Position numbers and translations under genes: made by a program
Assembly: GCF_000750005.1 (NCBI RefSeq)
Contig: NZ_JPYA01000201.1
Location: 1-64,000 of the forward strand
Source: Geobacillus icigianus
GTDB lineage: Bacteria > Bacillota > Bacilli > Bacillales > Anoxybacillaceae
Length of the DNA: 64,000 nucleotides
Direction: 5' to 3'
Part shown: piece after piece, positions 37,363 to 47,786 of the stretch
Layout of the letters: each line of letters starts with the position of its first letter
How positions within the stretch are numbered: the stretch's first letter is position 1
The notes under the pieces: model-generated
The model's database searches: none
Told to the model about the DNA's origin: nothing
What the model saw: only the letters and a program-made list of their open reading frames with translations

Positions 37363-37394
37363 AGCTGGTCCCTTGATGGGACCGGCTTTTTTAT
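37363..37394 (+). terminator. Terminator after the cyclase gene
   Basis: AGCTGGTCCC and GGGACCGGCT pair around TTGAT, followed by TTTTTT. Confidence 0.85.
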
Positions 37395-37572
37395 CATTCC
37401 AAACCGAGAAGCCCCCCTCTTCCACGCATGAACATACATTCTTATCATTGTTGTTGTCCCTCACACAACTTCTTACTACACCGAAAATAATATGATTTTC
37501 AATGATTGATCAAACATGCAAATAAGACATATAATAAAAGTAAGTATTGAAAAGAAGGAGCGAAACGCACCA

Positions 37573-37884
37573 ATGGAGAAAATGAATGTTTCGGATCAAC
37601 CATCGCCGGTCGTCATGAAAGCGACAAGCAAGCTGTCCAGCCGAGGGCAAGTGGTCATTCCTGCTGAAATCCGGAAAACATTAGGCCTCACCGAAGGCGA
37701 TGATCTGACGTTTATCGTCAACCAAGATGGAGAAATAAAAGTGGAAGTCACGAAGAAATATCGCTTGTCACAATTAATCGGCATTCTCAAAACCAATCAG
37801 CCGTTCCGCCCCGTTGAGGAAATCCGAGATGAAGTATATCGTACGATAGGAGCAAAAGAATTGAAAGACGAGGAGGAAAACTAA
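37573..37884 (+). CDS. AbrB-type antitoxin
   Basis: A 103-residue protein with a SpoVT/AbrB swapped-hairpin DNA-binding domain at about residues 18-60 (LSSRGQVVIPAEIRKTLGLT, then GDDLTFIV). The charged C-terminal tail probably wraps the toxin. ATG 37573 was chosen; AAGGAG lies about 14 bp upstream, rather far, and the downstream ATG at 37582 is an alternative. The toxin gene starts immediately after its stop codon, the usual antitoxin-toxin order. Autoregulation is likely by analogy. Confidence 0.82.
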   Translation: MEKMNVSDQPSPVVMKATSKLSSRGQVVIPAEIRKTLGLTEGDDLTFIVNQDGEIKVEVTKKYRLSQLIGILKTNQPFRPVEEIRDEVYRTIGAKELKDEEEN

Positions 37885-38301
37885 GTGGCTCGCAAGCTGT
37901 GGATCGACACAAATGTCGTGATTCGAATCATGACCGGCCATCCCCAAGAGCTTGCGGAAGAAGTTGAGGACATGTTGCAGAAAGTAGAAGCAGGAGAATT
38001 GATTTTGCGCCTTAATCCGCTCGTCGTCGCAGAATGTTGCTGGGTGCTGGCCTCCGTCTATCAAGCATCGCCGTCCGACATTTCCGCCGCCTTATTAAAG
38101 TTTACCAACGGGATCGGGATCGAAACAGAGGAAAAAGATGTTGTGCAACAGGCGCTTCGAGATTACGGCGAGAAAAAGGTCGATTTCATTGACGCGTATA
38201 TCGCCGCTCATGCAAAAGCGAATCCCCCAGAAGATGTCGTTACTTGGGACAAACATTTTAAACGATTGAACATTCGCCAGGGTCGCCCTAAGGACTGGTA
38301 A
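37885..38301 (+). CDS. PIN-domain toxin (VapC family)
   Basis: A 138-residue PIN-domain ribonuclease. Acidic active-site residues are visible: D8 in LWIDTNVVIR, E50 in VVAECCW, D100/D103 in KVDFIDAYIAAHA and D122 in VTWDKHF. GTG start at 37885 directly follows the antitoxin stop codon with AGGAGG upstream. VapC toxins usually cleave tRNA or rRNA. With the AbrB-type antitoxin it forms a type II module; its role (stability, stress, phage) cannot be read from the sequence. Confidence 0.85.
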   Translation: MARKLWIDTNVVIRIMTGHPQELAEEVEDMLQKVEAGELILRLNPLVVAECCWVLASVYQASPSDISAALLKFTNGIGIETEEKDVVQQALRDYGEKKVDFIDAYIAAHAKANPPEDVVTWDKHFKRLNIRQGRPKDW

Positions 38302-38302
38302 A

Positions 38303-38328
38303 AAGGCGGGGGCTTCCCCGCCCTTTTC
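38303..38328 (+). terminator. Terminator after the toxin gene
   Basis: GGCGGGG and CCCCGCC pair around GCTT, flanked by AAAA and TTTT, so it may work in both directions with bglA. Confidence 0.75.
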
Positions 38329-38345
38329 CGAAACTCGTTCCTGTT

Positions 38346-39791
<1,446 letters not shown>

Positions 39792-39995
39792 TCAGAACAA
39801 GACAGGAAAAGGGGCAAGATCGGCCAAAACATGGCAGGTGATAAAATAGGGATGCTCCCCTTTAGGACATCCCCTTGCCTGCCCAGCAAAATAAGTAGTA
39901 CTCCTATAACTATTTGAAATTGTGTTTTACACTTCTCAGTCGCATATTGTATATAATGGTTTTAAATACATAAAAAGGGGATTGGGAAGTAAATT

Positions 39996-40138
39996 GGCTC
40001 TTCACCAAAAGTTGTACTTGATTTTTTCATCACGTACCTTACTTATGCAACCAAGAAAGAACGGGAAACAAATTATTTTTGCAAACACTTGTTCAGAGAA
40101 GTGTACCGTCTGTCAAGTACATGTTGTGGTGATGAGCC
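39996..40138 (+). mobile_element. Non-autonomous inverted-repeat element (MITE), copy A
   Basis: A 143-bp element with terminal inverted repeats of about 26 bp: left end GGCTCTTCACCAAAAGTTGT and right end (minus strand) GGCTCATCACCACAACATGT, both continuing ACTTGA, with 4 mismatches. It is flanked by a perfect 8-bp direct repeat AGTAAATT (39988-39995 and 40139-40146). There is no coding capacity. The end sequence and 8-bp duplication fit mobilisation by an ISL3-type transposase (inference). A sister copy is at 47279-47425. Confidence 0.88.
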
Positions 40139-40148
40139 AGTAAATTCT

Positions 40149-40538
40149 TTATTGCAACTTAGATTTAAAACCAAGAAAATGCCGTTCTTTTAAGAGAGGC
40201 TTGCGATGTTGACGTTTTTGGTGTATATAATCTCTAACTTCATCGGAAAGGGTAGCATTCATATAGAGTTCCCTTGCAATGACATTCAACATCTTAGCAA
40301 TGTCTTCGATACGAAAAAGATCGAGGTCAGGAAGCAATTGAGAAACTGTCCGCTTGGCACTTTCTCTATTAAAAAACGGATCTATACATCCTGCTTTCTG
40401 GGCAACTTGTAATGATAATTGTGCCGTTTGTTTTCGATAACTAGTTCCCCCATTTTGCTGAAAACGTAACTCTCGACGTAGCTCTTCGAGAAATTCCGAA
40501 AAAGGCACTGTGGGTTCCTCTCCCGTCCTACTATTCAT
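40149..40538 (-). CDS. Hypothetical protein
   Basis: A 129-residue soluble protein, not recognised. It starts MNSRTGEEPTVPFSEFLEEL, has an acidic/basic helical middle (DLDLFRIEDIAKMLNVIARE) and a basic C-terminus (QHRKPLLKERH, then GFKSKLQ). ATG 40538 is preceded by AAAGGGGG. The MITE target duplication ends 2 bp downstream of its stop codon, so the element landed in its 3' flank without damaging it. It is divergent from the two-component operon. Confidence 0.6.
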   Translation of the reverse strand: MNSRTGEEPTVPFSEFLEELRRELRFQQNGGTSYRKQTAQLSLQVAQKAGCIDPFFNRESAKRTVSQLLPDLDLFRIEDIAKMLNVIARELYMNATLSDEVRDYIHQKRQHRKPLLKERHFLGFKSKLQ

Positions 40539-40752
40539 GGTAGTTGCCCCCTTTCCTTTGCAACTTATTTGTACCTAATATTTTATCACATTCTCTCTAT
40601 AATATGCCTTTTTCCTACATCCTTTCAATTTTGATTCCCACCCATCTCTTCCATCTCATCGTCCCCCTTCTCCCTAAACAACCAAAAAACAGATATAATG
40701 GAAAACAGAACAACACGCCATATCGAGCGGAAAAGAGTAGGGGGACACGAGG

Positions 40753-41442
40753 TTGAACATTTTACTCATTGAAGACGACGCCACGTTGTTTCAAGAAATC
40801 AAACAACGTCTCGAACAATGGTCATACAACGTTTGCGGCATCCGTGATTTCAGCCGGGTGATGGAAGAATTTTCGCACTGCCAGCCACACCTTGTCATCA
40901 TTGACATCCAGCTGCCGAAATTTGATGGATTTCACTGGTGCCGCCAAATCCGCGCGCATTCGAACGTCCCGATCTTGTTTTTATCGTCGCGCGACCATCC
41001 GACCGACATGGTCATGTCCATGCAGCTTGGGGCAGATGATTACATCCAAAAGCCGTTTCATTTTGACGTGCTGATCGCGAAAATCCAGGCGCTGCTCCGG
41101 CGCGTGTACGATTACAATACAGGCCCCATCCACCTGCAAACGTGGTGCGGCGCCACCATCGACTATGCCAAAAGCACGGTCACCAATGAACAAGGAACGG
41201 TGGAGCTGACGAAAAACGAACTGTTGATTTTAAAACATCTGTTGAACAAGAAAAACACGATTGTAACGCGGACAGAACTGATCGAACAGCTGTGGGAGGA
41301 CGAACGGTTTATCAGCGACAACACGCTGACCGTCAATGTCAACCGGCTGCGGAAAAAGCTTGTCGAACTGGGCTTGGGCCGTTTCATCGAAACGAAAGTG
41401 GGACAAGGGTATATGGCAAAGGAAGAGGGGATCGGCTCATGA
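40753..41442 (+). CDS. Response regulator, BceR-type (OmpR family)
   Basis: A 229-residue regulator. The receiver domain has the acidic pocket IEDD near residue 8, phospho-acceptor D51 in VIIDIQLPKFDG, and K in QKPFHF. The C-terminal OmpR winged helix contains LTKNELLILKHLLNKK and the recognition region NTLTVNVNRLRKKL. A TTG start at 40753 is used. Its stop codon overlaps the kinase start (ATGA). Likely target: the inverted repeat at 42436-42459 before the transporter genes. Confidence 0.9.
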   Translation: MNILLIEDDATLFQEIKQRLEQWSYNVCGIRDFSRVMEEFSHCQPHLVIIDIQLPKFDGFHWCRQIRAHSNVPILFLSSRDHPTDMVMSMQLGADDYIQKPFHFDVLIAKIQALLRRVYDYNTGPIHLQTWCGATIDYAKSTVTNEQGTVELTKNELLILKHLLNKKNTIVTRTELIEQLWEDERFISDNTLTVNVNRLRKKLVELGLGRFIETKVGQGYMAKEEGIGS

Positions 41443-42443
41443 TCAAAGACTACTTGATGGAACGAAAAAGCTGGCTTGCCTTCTTTTTGTTCCTCGAGCT
41501 GTTCATTCTGTTTGTCGCTTATCTTGATCCGACGATTCCCTTTTCCTCCGCTCTTTATATCGTCTTTTTAACATCCATCCTCTTTGCCGTCTTTGTCATC
41601 ATCCGGTGGAAAAAGGAAACGGCATTTTATCAGCGGCTGCAAACGTGCCATCTTGCCTTAGACCCCGCTTCCAGCCTGCAGGCGGCCAGTCCGTTTGAAC
41701 GCATCGTTGAGCGCGCCATGGCCAGCCAAATGGACGAATGGAAACAGAAACTGACCGTCTGCCGAACAGCGTTGGAACAAGAGAGAGATGAACTGCTGAC
41801 ATGGATTCACGAAATGAAAACGCCGCTGACGGCCATGCGGCTCATGATCGAACGAGTCGAGGAGGAAAACGCCAAATCATCGCTCCTATACGAATGGCTG
41901 CGCATTCATTTGCTGCTCGATCAGCAGCTCCATCAGCGGCGGCTCCCTCACATGGAAAACGATTTATACATCGAACACGTCGAACTCAAGCCGCTTCTCA
42001 TCAATGAAATCAAACCGTTGCAGCCATGGTGCATGCAAAAAGGCATCGGCTTTGATCTGCAATTGAACGTCCGCTCGGTGCTCAGCGATGCCAAATGGCT
42101 TTCGTTTATCATCCGGCAAATCGTGACGAACGCGGTGAAATATAGCGAGTCTTGCGACATTATCGTGAAAAGTTTTCTAGAAAACGGCTATATCCACTTG
42201 CAGATTCAAGATTTCGGCCGCGGCATTGATCCGAAGGACTTGCCGCGCATTTTTGACAAGGGCTTCACCTCCACCGCTGAACACCAAAACGAAACGGCGA
42301 CGGGGATGGGGCTGTATTTGGCGAAAAAAGCCGCCCAACCGCTTCAGCTTGACTTTCACGTCGAATCTTCACCGGGGCGCGGGACGGTCTTTACGATCGT
42401 ATTTCCCCAAGAAAACGACCTGATCCGAATGCACGGCATGTGA
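41439..42443 (+). CDS. Intramembrane-sensing histidine kinase, BceS-type
   Basis: A 334-residue kinase. Two membrane helices (about residues 12-28 and 38-56) are separated by only a short loop, so there is no extracellular sensor domain; such kinases sense through their partner ABC transporter. The phosphorylated histidine is H124 in TWIHEMKTPLTAM. The ATPase domain has the N box IIRQIVTNAVKY and the G boxes DFGRGI and GMGLYLAKKAA. It is coupled to the response regulator by an ATGA overlap. Confidence 0.9.
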   Translation: MIKDYLMERKSWLAFFLFLELFILFVAYLDPTIPFSSALYIVFLTSILFAVFVIIRWKKETAFYQRLQTCHLALDPASSLQAASPFERIVERAMASQMDEWKQKLTVCRTALEQERDELLTWIHEMKTPLTAMRLMIERVEEENAKSSLLYEWLRIHLLLDQQLHQRRLPHMENDLYIEHVELKPLLINEIKPLQPWCMQKGIGFDLQLNVRSVLSDAKWLSFIIRQIVTNAVKYSESCDIIVKSFLENGYIHLQIQDFGRGIDPKDLPRIFDKGFTSTAEHQNETATGMGLYLAKKAAQPLQLDFHVESSPGRGTVFTIVFPQENDLIRMHGM

Positions 42444-42459
42444 CAAAACTGTCACATGC
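42436..42459 (+). promoter_or_regulatory. BceR-like operator upstream of the ABC transporter genes
   Basis: GCATGTGACA-AAAC-TGTCACATGC is a perfect 10+10 bp inverted repeat with a 4-bp spacer. Its core fits the TNACA-N4-TGTNA form known for BceR-type regulators. It overlaps the kinase stop codon and lies about 80 bp before the ATPase gene. A possible -10 (TATGAT) lies at about 42509-42514 with no clear -35, as usual for activator-dependent promoters. Confidence 0.75.
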
Positions 42460-42536
42460 TGTCTTGTTTTGTTCGAGCAAACAAAGGAGAAAAAGAACCG
42501 TTTTGTTTATGATAGAAACGAAGGAGGAAAACAGAA

Positions 42537-43292
42537 ATGATGATACTCGAAGCAACCAACATCCGCAAAATTTACGGAACAAAGAAAAATCAACAAGAAG
42601 TGCTCAAAGGCATTGATTTGCGCGTGGAGAAAGGAGAGTTTCTCGCGATCATGGGCCCGTCGGGATCAGGGAAGACGACACTGCTCAACGTCCTTTCCTC
42701 CATCGATCGGGTGAGCGAGGGCGCGATTTTCATCGAAGGAAACAACATCGTCGCCATGAAAGACCGGGAGCTGGCGGAATTTCGCAAGCGCCATGTCGGA
42801 TTCATTTTTCAAGAGTATCATTTGCTTGACACGCTGACGGTGAAGGAAAATGTCCTTTTGCCTTTATCGATTACGAAAACGCCCAAGCGAGAAGCGGAAA
42901 AGAAATTTGCCGAATTGGCGTCTGAACTTGGCATTATTGACATCCAAAACCACTATCCAAGCGAAATTTCTGGGGGGCAAAAACAGCGCGCGGCCGCGGC
43001 GCGGGCGTTCATTCATGAGCCGAGCATCATTTTTGCCGATGAGCCGACCGGCGCACTCGATTCGAAATCGGCTTCCGATTTATTGCACAAGCTGCGAAAA
43101 CTGAATCAACAACGGAAGACGACGATCATCATGGTCACCCATGATCCGGTCGCGGCCAGTTTCTCAAGCCGTGTCATTTTTATCAAAGACGGACAATTGT
43201 ATACGCAACTGTATAAAGGAACCGAAACGCAGCAGCAGTTTTTCCAAGCCATTATGCAAACACAAGGCGTGCTAGGTGGTGTTCGGTCATGA
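42537..43292 (+). CDS. ABC transporter ATPase, BceA-type
   Basis: A 251-residue ATPase. Walker A is [12 protein letters not shown], the Q loop [10 protein letters not shown], the signature SGGQKQR and Walker [14 protein letters not shown], followed by the H-loop MVTHDP. This is the MacB/LolD/BceA class that energises FtsX-type permeases. ATG 42537 follows AAGGAGG. It overlaps the permease gene by 4 bp (ATGA). Confidence 0.93.
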   Translation: MMILEATNIRKIYGTKKNQQEVLKGIDLRVEKGEFLAIMGPSGSGKTTLLNVLSSIDRVSEGAIFIEGNNIVAMKDRELAEFRKRHVGFIFQEYHLLDTLTVKENVLLPLSITKTPKREAEKKFAELASELGIIDIQNHYPSEISGGQKQRAAAARAFIHEPSIIFADEPTGALDSKSASDLLHKLRKLNQQRKTTIIMVTHDPVAASFSSRVIFIKDGQLYTQLYKGTETQQQFFQAIMQTQGVLGGVRS

Positions 43293-45214
43293 GCATGAAG
43301 CAACTCGTTTTCCGCAATTTGAAACAAAACATTCAACATTATTATTTGTACGTATTTGCTTTGATGTTTGCTTCCGCCTTGTATTTCGCGTTCGTGACAT
43401 TGCAGTACGACCCATCCCTTGATGCCATCAAAGGGGGAGTGAAAGGGGCGGCGGCCGTCCGCACGGGCGCGGTGCTTCTTATTGTGATTGTCGCCATCTT
43501 TCTTTTGTACGCCAATACCTTGTTTATCCAACGGCGCGGCCATGAGATCGCTCTTTTGCAGTTGATCGGCATGACGAAACGAAACATCTTTTTGATGCTG
43601 GCAGCCGAAAACGCCATCCTTTATTACGGCACGCTAATCATCGGCATATCGATGGGATTTGCCGCTTCCAAGCTGTTGATGATGATTTTGTTTAAAATCA
43701 TCGATATTCCAGTCAAGGCGTCTCTTTCTTTTTCGGGCCGAGCATTGGTGCAAACGTTGATTGTGTTTAGTGTGATCAATGTGTTCATGATGGGGATGAA
43801 CCGCTTGTTTCTCAAAAAACAGACGATTGTCTCCTTGTTCCGAACGACATCGACAACCGAAGCAAAACATGTATCCGTATGGAACATGGTCGTGGGAATG
43901 GCGGGGATCGTCCTCATCGGCAGCGGCTATGGGGTATCGATGAAATTGTTTAGCAGCGACTGGAAAAGCGTTCAAGGCTTATTCATGGCCATGGCGTTCA
44001 TTTTAGGCGCGGTCATCATCGGCACCTACTTGTTTTTTAAAGGAACGATCAGCTTTCTCTTCCACCTATGGCGGAAGCGGAAAGGCGGTTATTTGTCGAT
44101 CGACGACGTGCTTTCCATGTCATCGCTTATGTTTCGCATCAAATCGAATGCCTTGCTGCTCACCATCATCACGACCGTGTCGGCCATCGCGATCGGGTTG
44201 ATTTCGTTAAGCTATATTTCCTACTATTCCGCCGAACAGGCCGCGCAAAACTACGTTGCCGCCGACTTTGCGTTCACAGACAAAAAAGATGCCGCCCGTT
44301 TTACGGCGGCGCTGCGATCTCATGATATTCGCTATCGAGAAACGATGATCGATGTCATTGAAGCACCGACTGATATTTCAATGATTTTAGACATCGCTGA
44401 TCAAAGCCGGCTCCAGTTTCAGCCGTCCGCCGCAGCGCTATCGGTGATCAGCGACACAAGTACAGGCCGCATCGATGTCAAGCCCGGGGAAGCAGTGCTG
44501 ACGGGATATCAGGACATCCTCCGTCAATTCTTGCCGTTTAAAGAAACGGGAACGATTCGCTTAAAAGCAAACGGCCGCATGGTCCCGCTTCATTACCTTG
44601 GGATGAAAAAAGACTATTACGTCAACTACCATTTTACGCACGGCATGCCCACCGTCGTTGTCGATCAAACAATGTTTGCTCGTTTGCAAAAAGAAACCGA
44701 TCCACAAATGAAAAAGGTGCATATCGGAATTCACCTGACTGACGAAACAAATATCGAGCGGGCTGATCAGCTGTTTCAACGCATGAAGTTTTCCTCCATC
44801 GCCGATTCGCGCCTGATCATGAGCCGCTATCAAAAACAGACATTCGGATTGATCATGTTTGTTGTCACCTTTTTAGGGCTCGCCTTTTTGGTCACCTCCG
44901 GCTGTATTCTTTACTTTAAGCAAATGGGCGCCGGCGAAGAAGAGCGGCCGAATTACACCATTTTGCGCAAACTCGGATTCACCGAAAACGACTTTTTCAC
45001 GGGCATCCGACAGAAACAGCTGTTCTACTTTGGGGTTCCGTTGCTTCTTGGATTGTCTCACAGCTACTTTGCCGTCCGTTCCGGCTGGTTCTTTTTCGGC
45101 ACCGAACTGTGGACACCGATGTTGACGGTGATGGCGATTTACACAGTCTGCTATTCGCTGTTTGGCATGTTGGCTGTACGTTATGACAAACAGCTGCTTC
45201 GTGAGGCGCTATGA
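43289..45214 (+). CDS. ABC transporter permease, BceB-type
   Basis: A 641-residue FtsX-family permease with about ten membrane helices. The N-terminal helix ([18 protein letters not shown]) and the FtsX block near residues 60-160 are followed by a large extracytoplasmic domain of about 200 residues (roughly 340-530), which in BceB binds the peptide antibiotic or its lipid target. FtsX-like helices close the protein. With the ATPase, kinase and regulator it forms a complete detoxification module against bacitracin-like or lantibiotic peptides; the exact ligand is not predictable. Confidence 0.9.
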   Translation: MSMKQLVFRNLKQNIQHYYLYVFALMFASALYFAFVTLQYDPSLDAIKGGVKGAAAVRTGAVLLIVIVAIFLLYANTLFIQRRGHEIALLQLIGMTKRNIFLMLAAENAILYYGTLIIGISMGFAASKLLMMILFKIIDIPVKASLSFSGRALVQTLIVFSVINVFMMGMNRLFLKKQTIVSLFRTTSTTEAKHVSVWNMVVGMAGIVLIGSGYGVSMKLFSSDWKSVQGLFMAMAFILGAVIIGTYLFFKGTISFLFHLWRKRKGGYLSIDDVLSMSSLMFRIKSNALLLTIITTVSAIAIGLISLSYISYYSAEQAAQNYVAADFAFTDKKDAARFTAALRSHDIRYRETMIDVIEAPTDISMILDIADQSRLQFQPSAAALSVISDTSTGRIDVKPGEAVLTGYQDILRQFLPFKETGTIRLKANGRMVPLHYLGMKKDYYVNYHFTHGMPTVVVDQTMFARLQKETDPQMKKVHIGIHLTDETNIERADQLFQRMKFSSIADSRLIMSRYQKQTFGLIMFVVTFLGLAFLVTSGCILYFKQMGAGEEERPNYTILRKLGFTENDFFTGIRQKQLFYFGVPLLLGLSHSYFAVRSGWFFFGTELWTPMLTVMAIYTVCYSLFGMLAVRYDKQLLREAL

Positions 45215-45234
45215 GCTTAGAACGGGTCTCGGGC

Positions 45235-45500
45235 AGAATGTAGCACCTAGAATGCTGGGAAAAACAGCGGTTTCCGTTGATCGATGAATCAATGTGTGCA
45301 GTGTTGCAAGGTTTTTCTATTTGAGAAATAATGCTAGGAAGCGGTATGCACGGTTTCATCCCCAGCCTCCTCGAAGGCTGGGGAAAATCGATGTTTGCCT
45401 TGATCGATAACATAGAAGCTGATACAAGCAGTTTTTCTACTTCAGAAACGATTCTGGGAAGCGGTTGCGCTAGTAAATCCCCGGTCTCCTAGAGGGCCGG
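45235..45500 (+). repeat. Dispersed repeat family, two tandem copies
   Basis: Copy a (about 45249-45355) has GGGAAAAACAGCGGTTTCCG, GTGTGCAGTGTTGCAAGG, TTTTTCTATTTGAGAAAT and GGAAGCGGTATGC. Copy b (about 45365-45475) has a diverged form with GTTTTTCTACTTCAGAAACG and GGAAGCGGTTGC. Each copy is bordered by a CCCCAGCCTC..GAAGGCTGGGG-type hairpin. No gene lies in this gap. Confidence 0.8.
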
Positions 45501-45529
45501 TGAAAAAGTACACGCCAAGGCAGGGATGT

Positions 45530-47020
45530 AGGGGGCTTATGTCGAAAAAAGGAAGAAGAAGCTTTGAATGGAGCGTGAGCAGATCATGAAAGCCCCCAAA
45601 CATCCTTCGACTCAGCCTCGTCTGTTTCAAGTCATCGACATGGAGGAACGGGTTCCCCCTCATCATATCCTGCGCCAAATCAACGAAGCAGTTGACGTTT
45701 CCGTCATTCACGATTGGGTGGCTCCCCTGTATACGGAAAAAACGGGTCGCCCGGCGGCGGATCCGGAACGGCTGCTTCGCCTGATGCTGCTATCGTATTT
45801 GTTCGACCACTCCGAGCGGGAGTTGTATGAGATCCTCCCCGTGCATGCCGGATACTTGTGGTTTTGCGGTCTCGACGTTGAATCCGTACTCCATCCAGAT
45901 CCTCATCACCCCACACTGCCGGATCGAACGACGCTCGTCAAAACACGGAAGCGCTGGCGCCAACACGGAATCTTTGATCGGCTGATGACCTACGTGGTGG
46001 ATCCGTGCATCGCAGCGGGACTGGTCTCGCCGGATGTACATGCGGCGGCCGATGGCACTCAAGTGCGGGCGAATGCTTCGATCCACCGCTTGCGGGAAGT
46101 CAAGCTCGCTCCGGTGGAACCGTTGGAGGACTACCTCGCCCGCACCGCCCGGGAAGATGAATAGGCCGAGTCCCCAGAGGCGGATCGGGATCCCGATGAC
46201 GATCCGCCCTCTCCGTCTCCCCCATCAGGGGAACGCGTCCATGCCGAAGAACGAGGAAACTTCCGTGGAACTACGTTTTCCAACCAAACCCATCGAAGCG
46301 TGACGGATCCGGATGCCCGGTTGTACAAGAAAGGCAAAGGACAGGAAGCGTATCCTCGGTATCTGGTGCACGACGTCATCGACGTCCAGTCGCGCGTGAT
46401 TTTGTCCCGACGGGCCAGCCTCGCCACCGGAACGGCGGAACGAGAGACGAGTTTGGAGCAGCTGGCTTCCATTCGGTTTCGCCACCCGTCGATCACGATT
46501 CGAACCTTGTCCGCAGACAAAGCGTATGGCACCACGGAGGATTTGAAAGAGCTCTTCGTCCAAGGCATCACGCCGCTCGTATCGCTGCGCCGCAAGGAGA
46601 TGGAAGAAATTCCAACCTGGAAGCGCCGGGCGAAGGATCCCGCTCAGGAAGCACAACGCCAGGCGAACGTCCGGGAAGTTCAGATTCGCAATCAAGCGAG
46701 GCTCATTCAGCAACAGGGCGGTGATCGATCCATTCAAGCCCTTCGCACGCGTTGTGAGCATGTGTTTGCCGAAGGGAAGGAATGTCATGGGCTGGACCGG
46801 GCCCGAAGCCGAGGCCTTTACGCCATGGAAGAACAGGCGCTGTTGACCGCCGTCGTGCAAAATCTGAAGCGATTGTGCCGGTTTCGAAAAAACCGAGGGG
46901 AGACCGGCTCTTTGGCGTGCGCAAAAATGGAATTTGGAGCAGGAAGTCCTGCTCGTCCTCCCGTCCTTTGGCGCCAAATGGCGGGGAGAATGGTCTCCAA
47001 AATTCGACATGAGGGGAGTC
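45530..47020 (+). mobile_element. Insertion sequence, IS1182-like, degraded
   Basis: Approximate extent of an insertion sequence around the broken transposase. Both ends carry ATGTCGAA in inverted orientation (45539-45546 and, on the minus strand, 47010-47003), possibly the inner part of the terminal repeats. I could not define outer ends or a target duplication, so the boundaries are tentative. Confidence 0.4.
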
Positions 47021-47049
47021 TATGCCCCATTCATTCCCCGGCCTTCTAG
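45568..47049 (+). pseudogene. IS1182-family transposase with an in-frame amber stop
   Basis: One frame runs from 45568 to 47049, broken only by TAG at 46162-46164. The part before the stop (198 residues) has the N-terminal DUF772-like region (LLRLMLLSYLFDHSERELYE) and the first catalytic Asp in AAADGTQVRANASIH. The part after has the second in TLSADKAYGT and the Glu region in CEHVFAEGKECHGL. Reading through, AREDE-stop-AESPEADRD continues in register, so a single C-to-T change of a Gln codon (CAG) probably caused the break. The end of the frame after about residue 440 looks unlike the family. Confidence 0.82.
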
Positions 47050-47110
47050 AAGGCCGGGGAGGAAAGGATCACGCTGTCCTTTTCCTTGATCATCGGCTCA
47101 TCGATCCATG
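47036..47110 (+). repeat. Dispersed repeat family, partial copy
   Basis: CCCCGGCCTTCTAGAAGGCCGGGG (written here as a hairpin at 47036-47059) is followed by GGAAAGGATCACGCTGTCC and TTGATCATCGG. This is the beginning of the repeat seen at 45235-45500, on the other side of the insertion sequence. Confidence 0.55.
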
Positions 47111-47278
47111 AGTCATGGACCTTGTCGACAGGCGGTGGACATCAATTCCACCCGTGAAGTCCGGTTCATGTCTCTTTTTTTGGTTGCCAATGTATCGAAT
47201 TTGCCTATCTACAGGTTGAAAAATGGGAATAAAGGCTCTTGTTCTTTTGAAAAATTTTCGGTAAAATTAGTTATAAAT

Positions 47279-47425
47279 GGTTCTTCACCACAACGTGTAC
47301 TTGACAGACGGTGCACTTCTCTGAATAGGTGTATGCAAAAAAAAATAATTTGTTTTCTGTTCTTTCGTGAATGCATAAGTAAGATGTGTGATGGAAAAAT
47401 CAAGTATAACTTTTGGTGAAGAGCC
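47279..47425 (-). mobile_element. Non-autonomous inverted-repeat element (MITE), copy B
   Basis: A 147-bp sister of the element at 39996-40138, in opposite orientation. It begins GGTTCTTCACCACAACGTGT and ends ACTTTTGGTGAAGAGCC; internal blocks such as CACTTCTCTGAA and GCATAAGTAAG are shared. TATAAAT flanks both sides (7 of 8 bases of a target duplication). The surrounding 47050-47786 is AT-rich and without genes. Confidence 0.8.
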
Positions 47426-47471
47426 TATAAATATATTCATTAGGATAAGGAGGTATTTGTTTGATGATATT

Positions 47472-47499
47472 AGTTCATCACCATAACCTGTAATTGACA
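47472..47499 (+). repeat. Decayed third MITE end
   Basis: AGTTCATCACCATAACCTGT plus AATTGACA matches the right-end inverted repeat of copy A at 23 of 28 positions. No partner end was found, so it is probably a remnant. Confidence 0.4.
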
Positions 47500-47786
47500 T
47501 GTAATATCGTTAAACTATATACATGCAACATGAAGAGTTCACCTCTCTGTTATCCTGCACACCCTAAGCGCTGCACATTTCCTCCAAAGATCCTGTGGCT
47601 CAACCTGCAAGCTGAGCCATGGGAGAGGAAGCTTGTTGCAGGAGAAGCCAAATGTTCATTTTTCAATGAGCATGTATATAATTGGGAATTTGTCCAACAA
47701 CCTTTTTTGTAAGAAGAATCTTCTTTTGTTGACTGAAAGGAATAAGAAGGTCAATTGATAGATCATTCGTGAAGGAGGTTTTTATT

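Noticed and set aside
46225-47010. 261-residue minus-strand open frame opposite the transposase
   Set aside because: The plus strand encodes clear transposase sequence across the same bases; the minus frame has no recognisable content.
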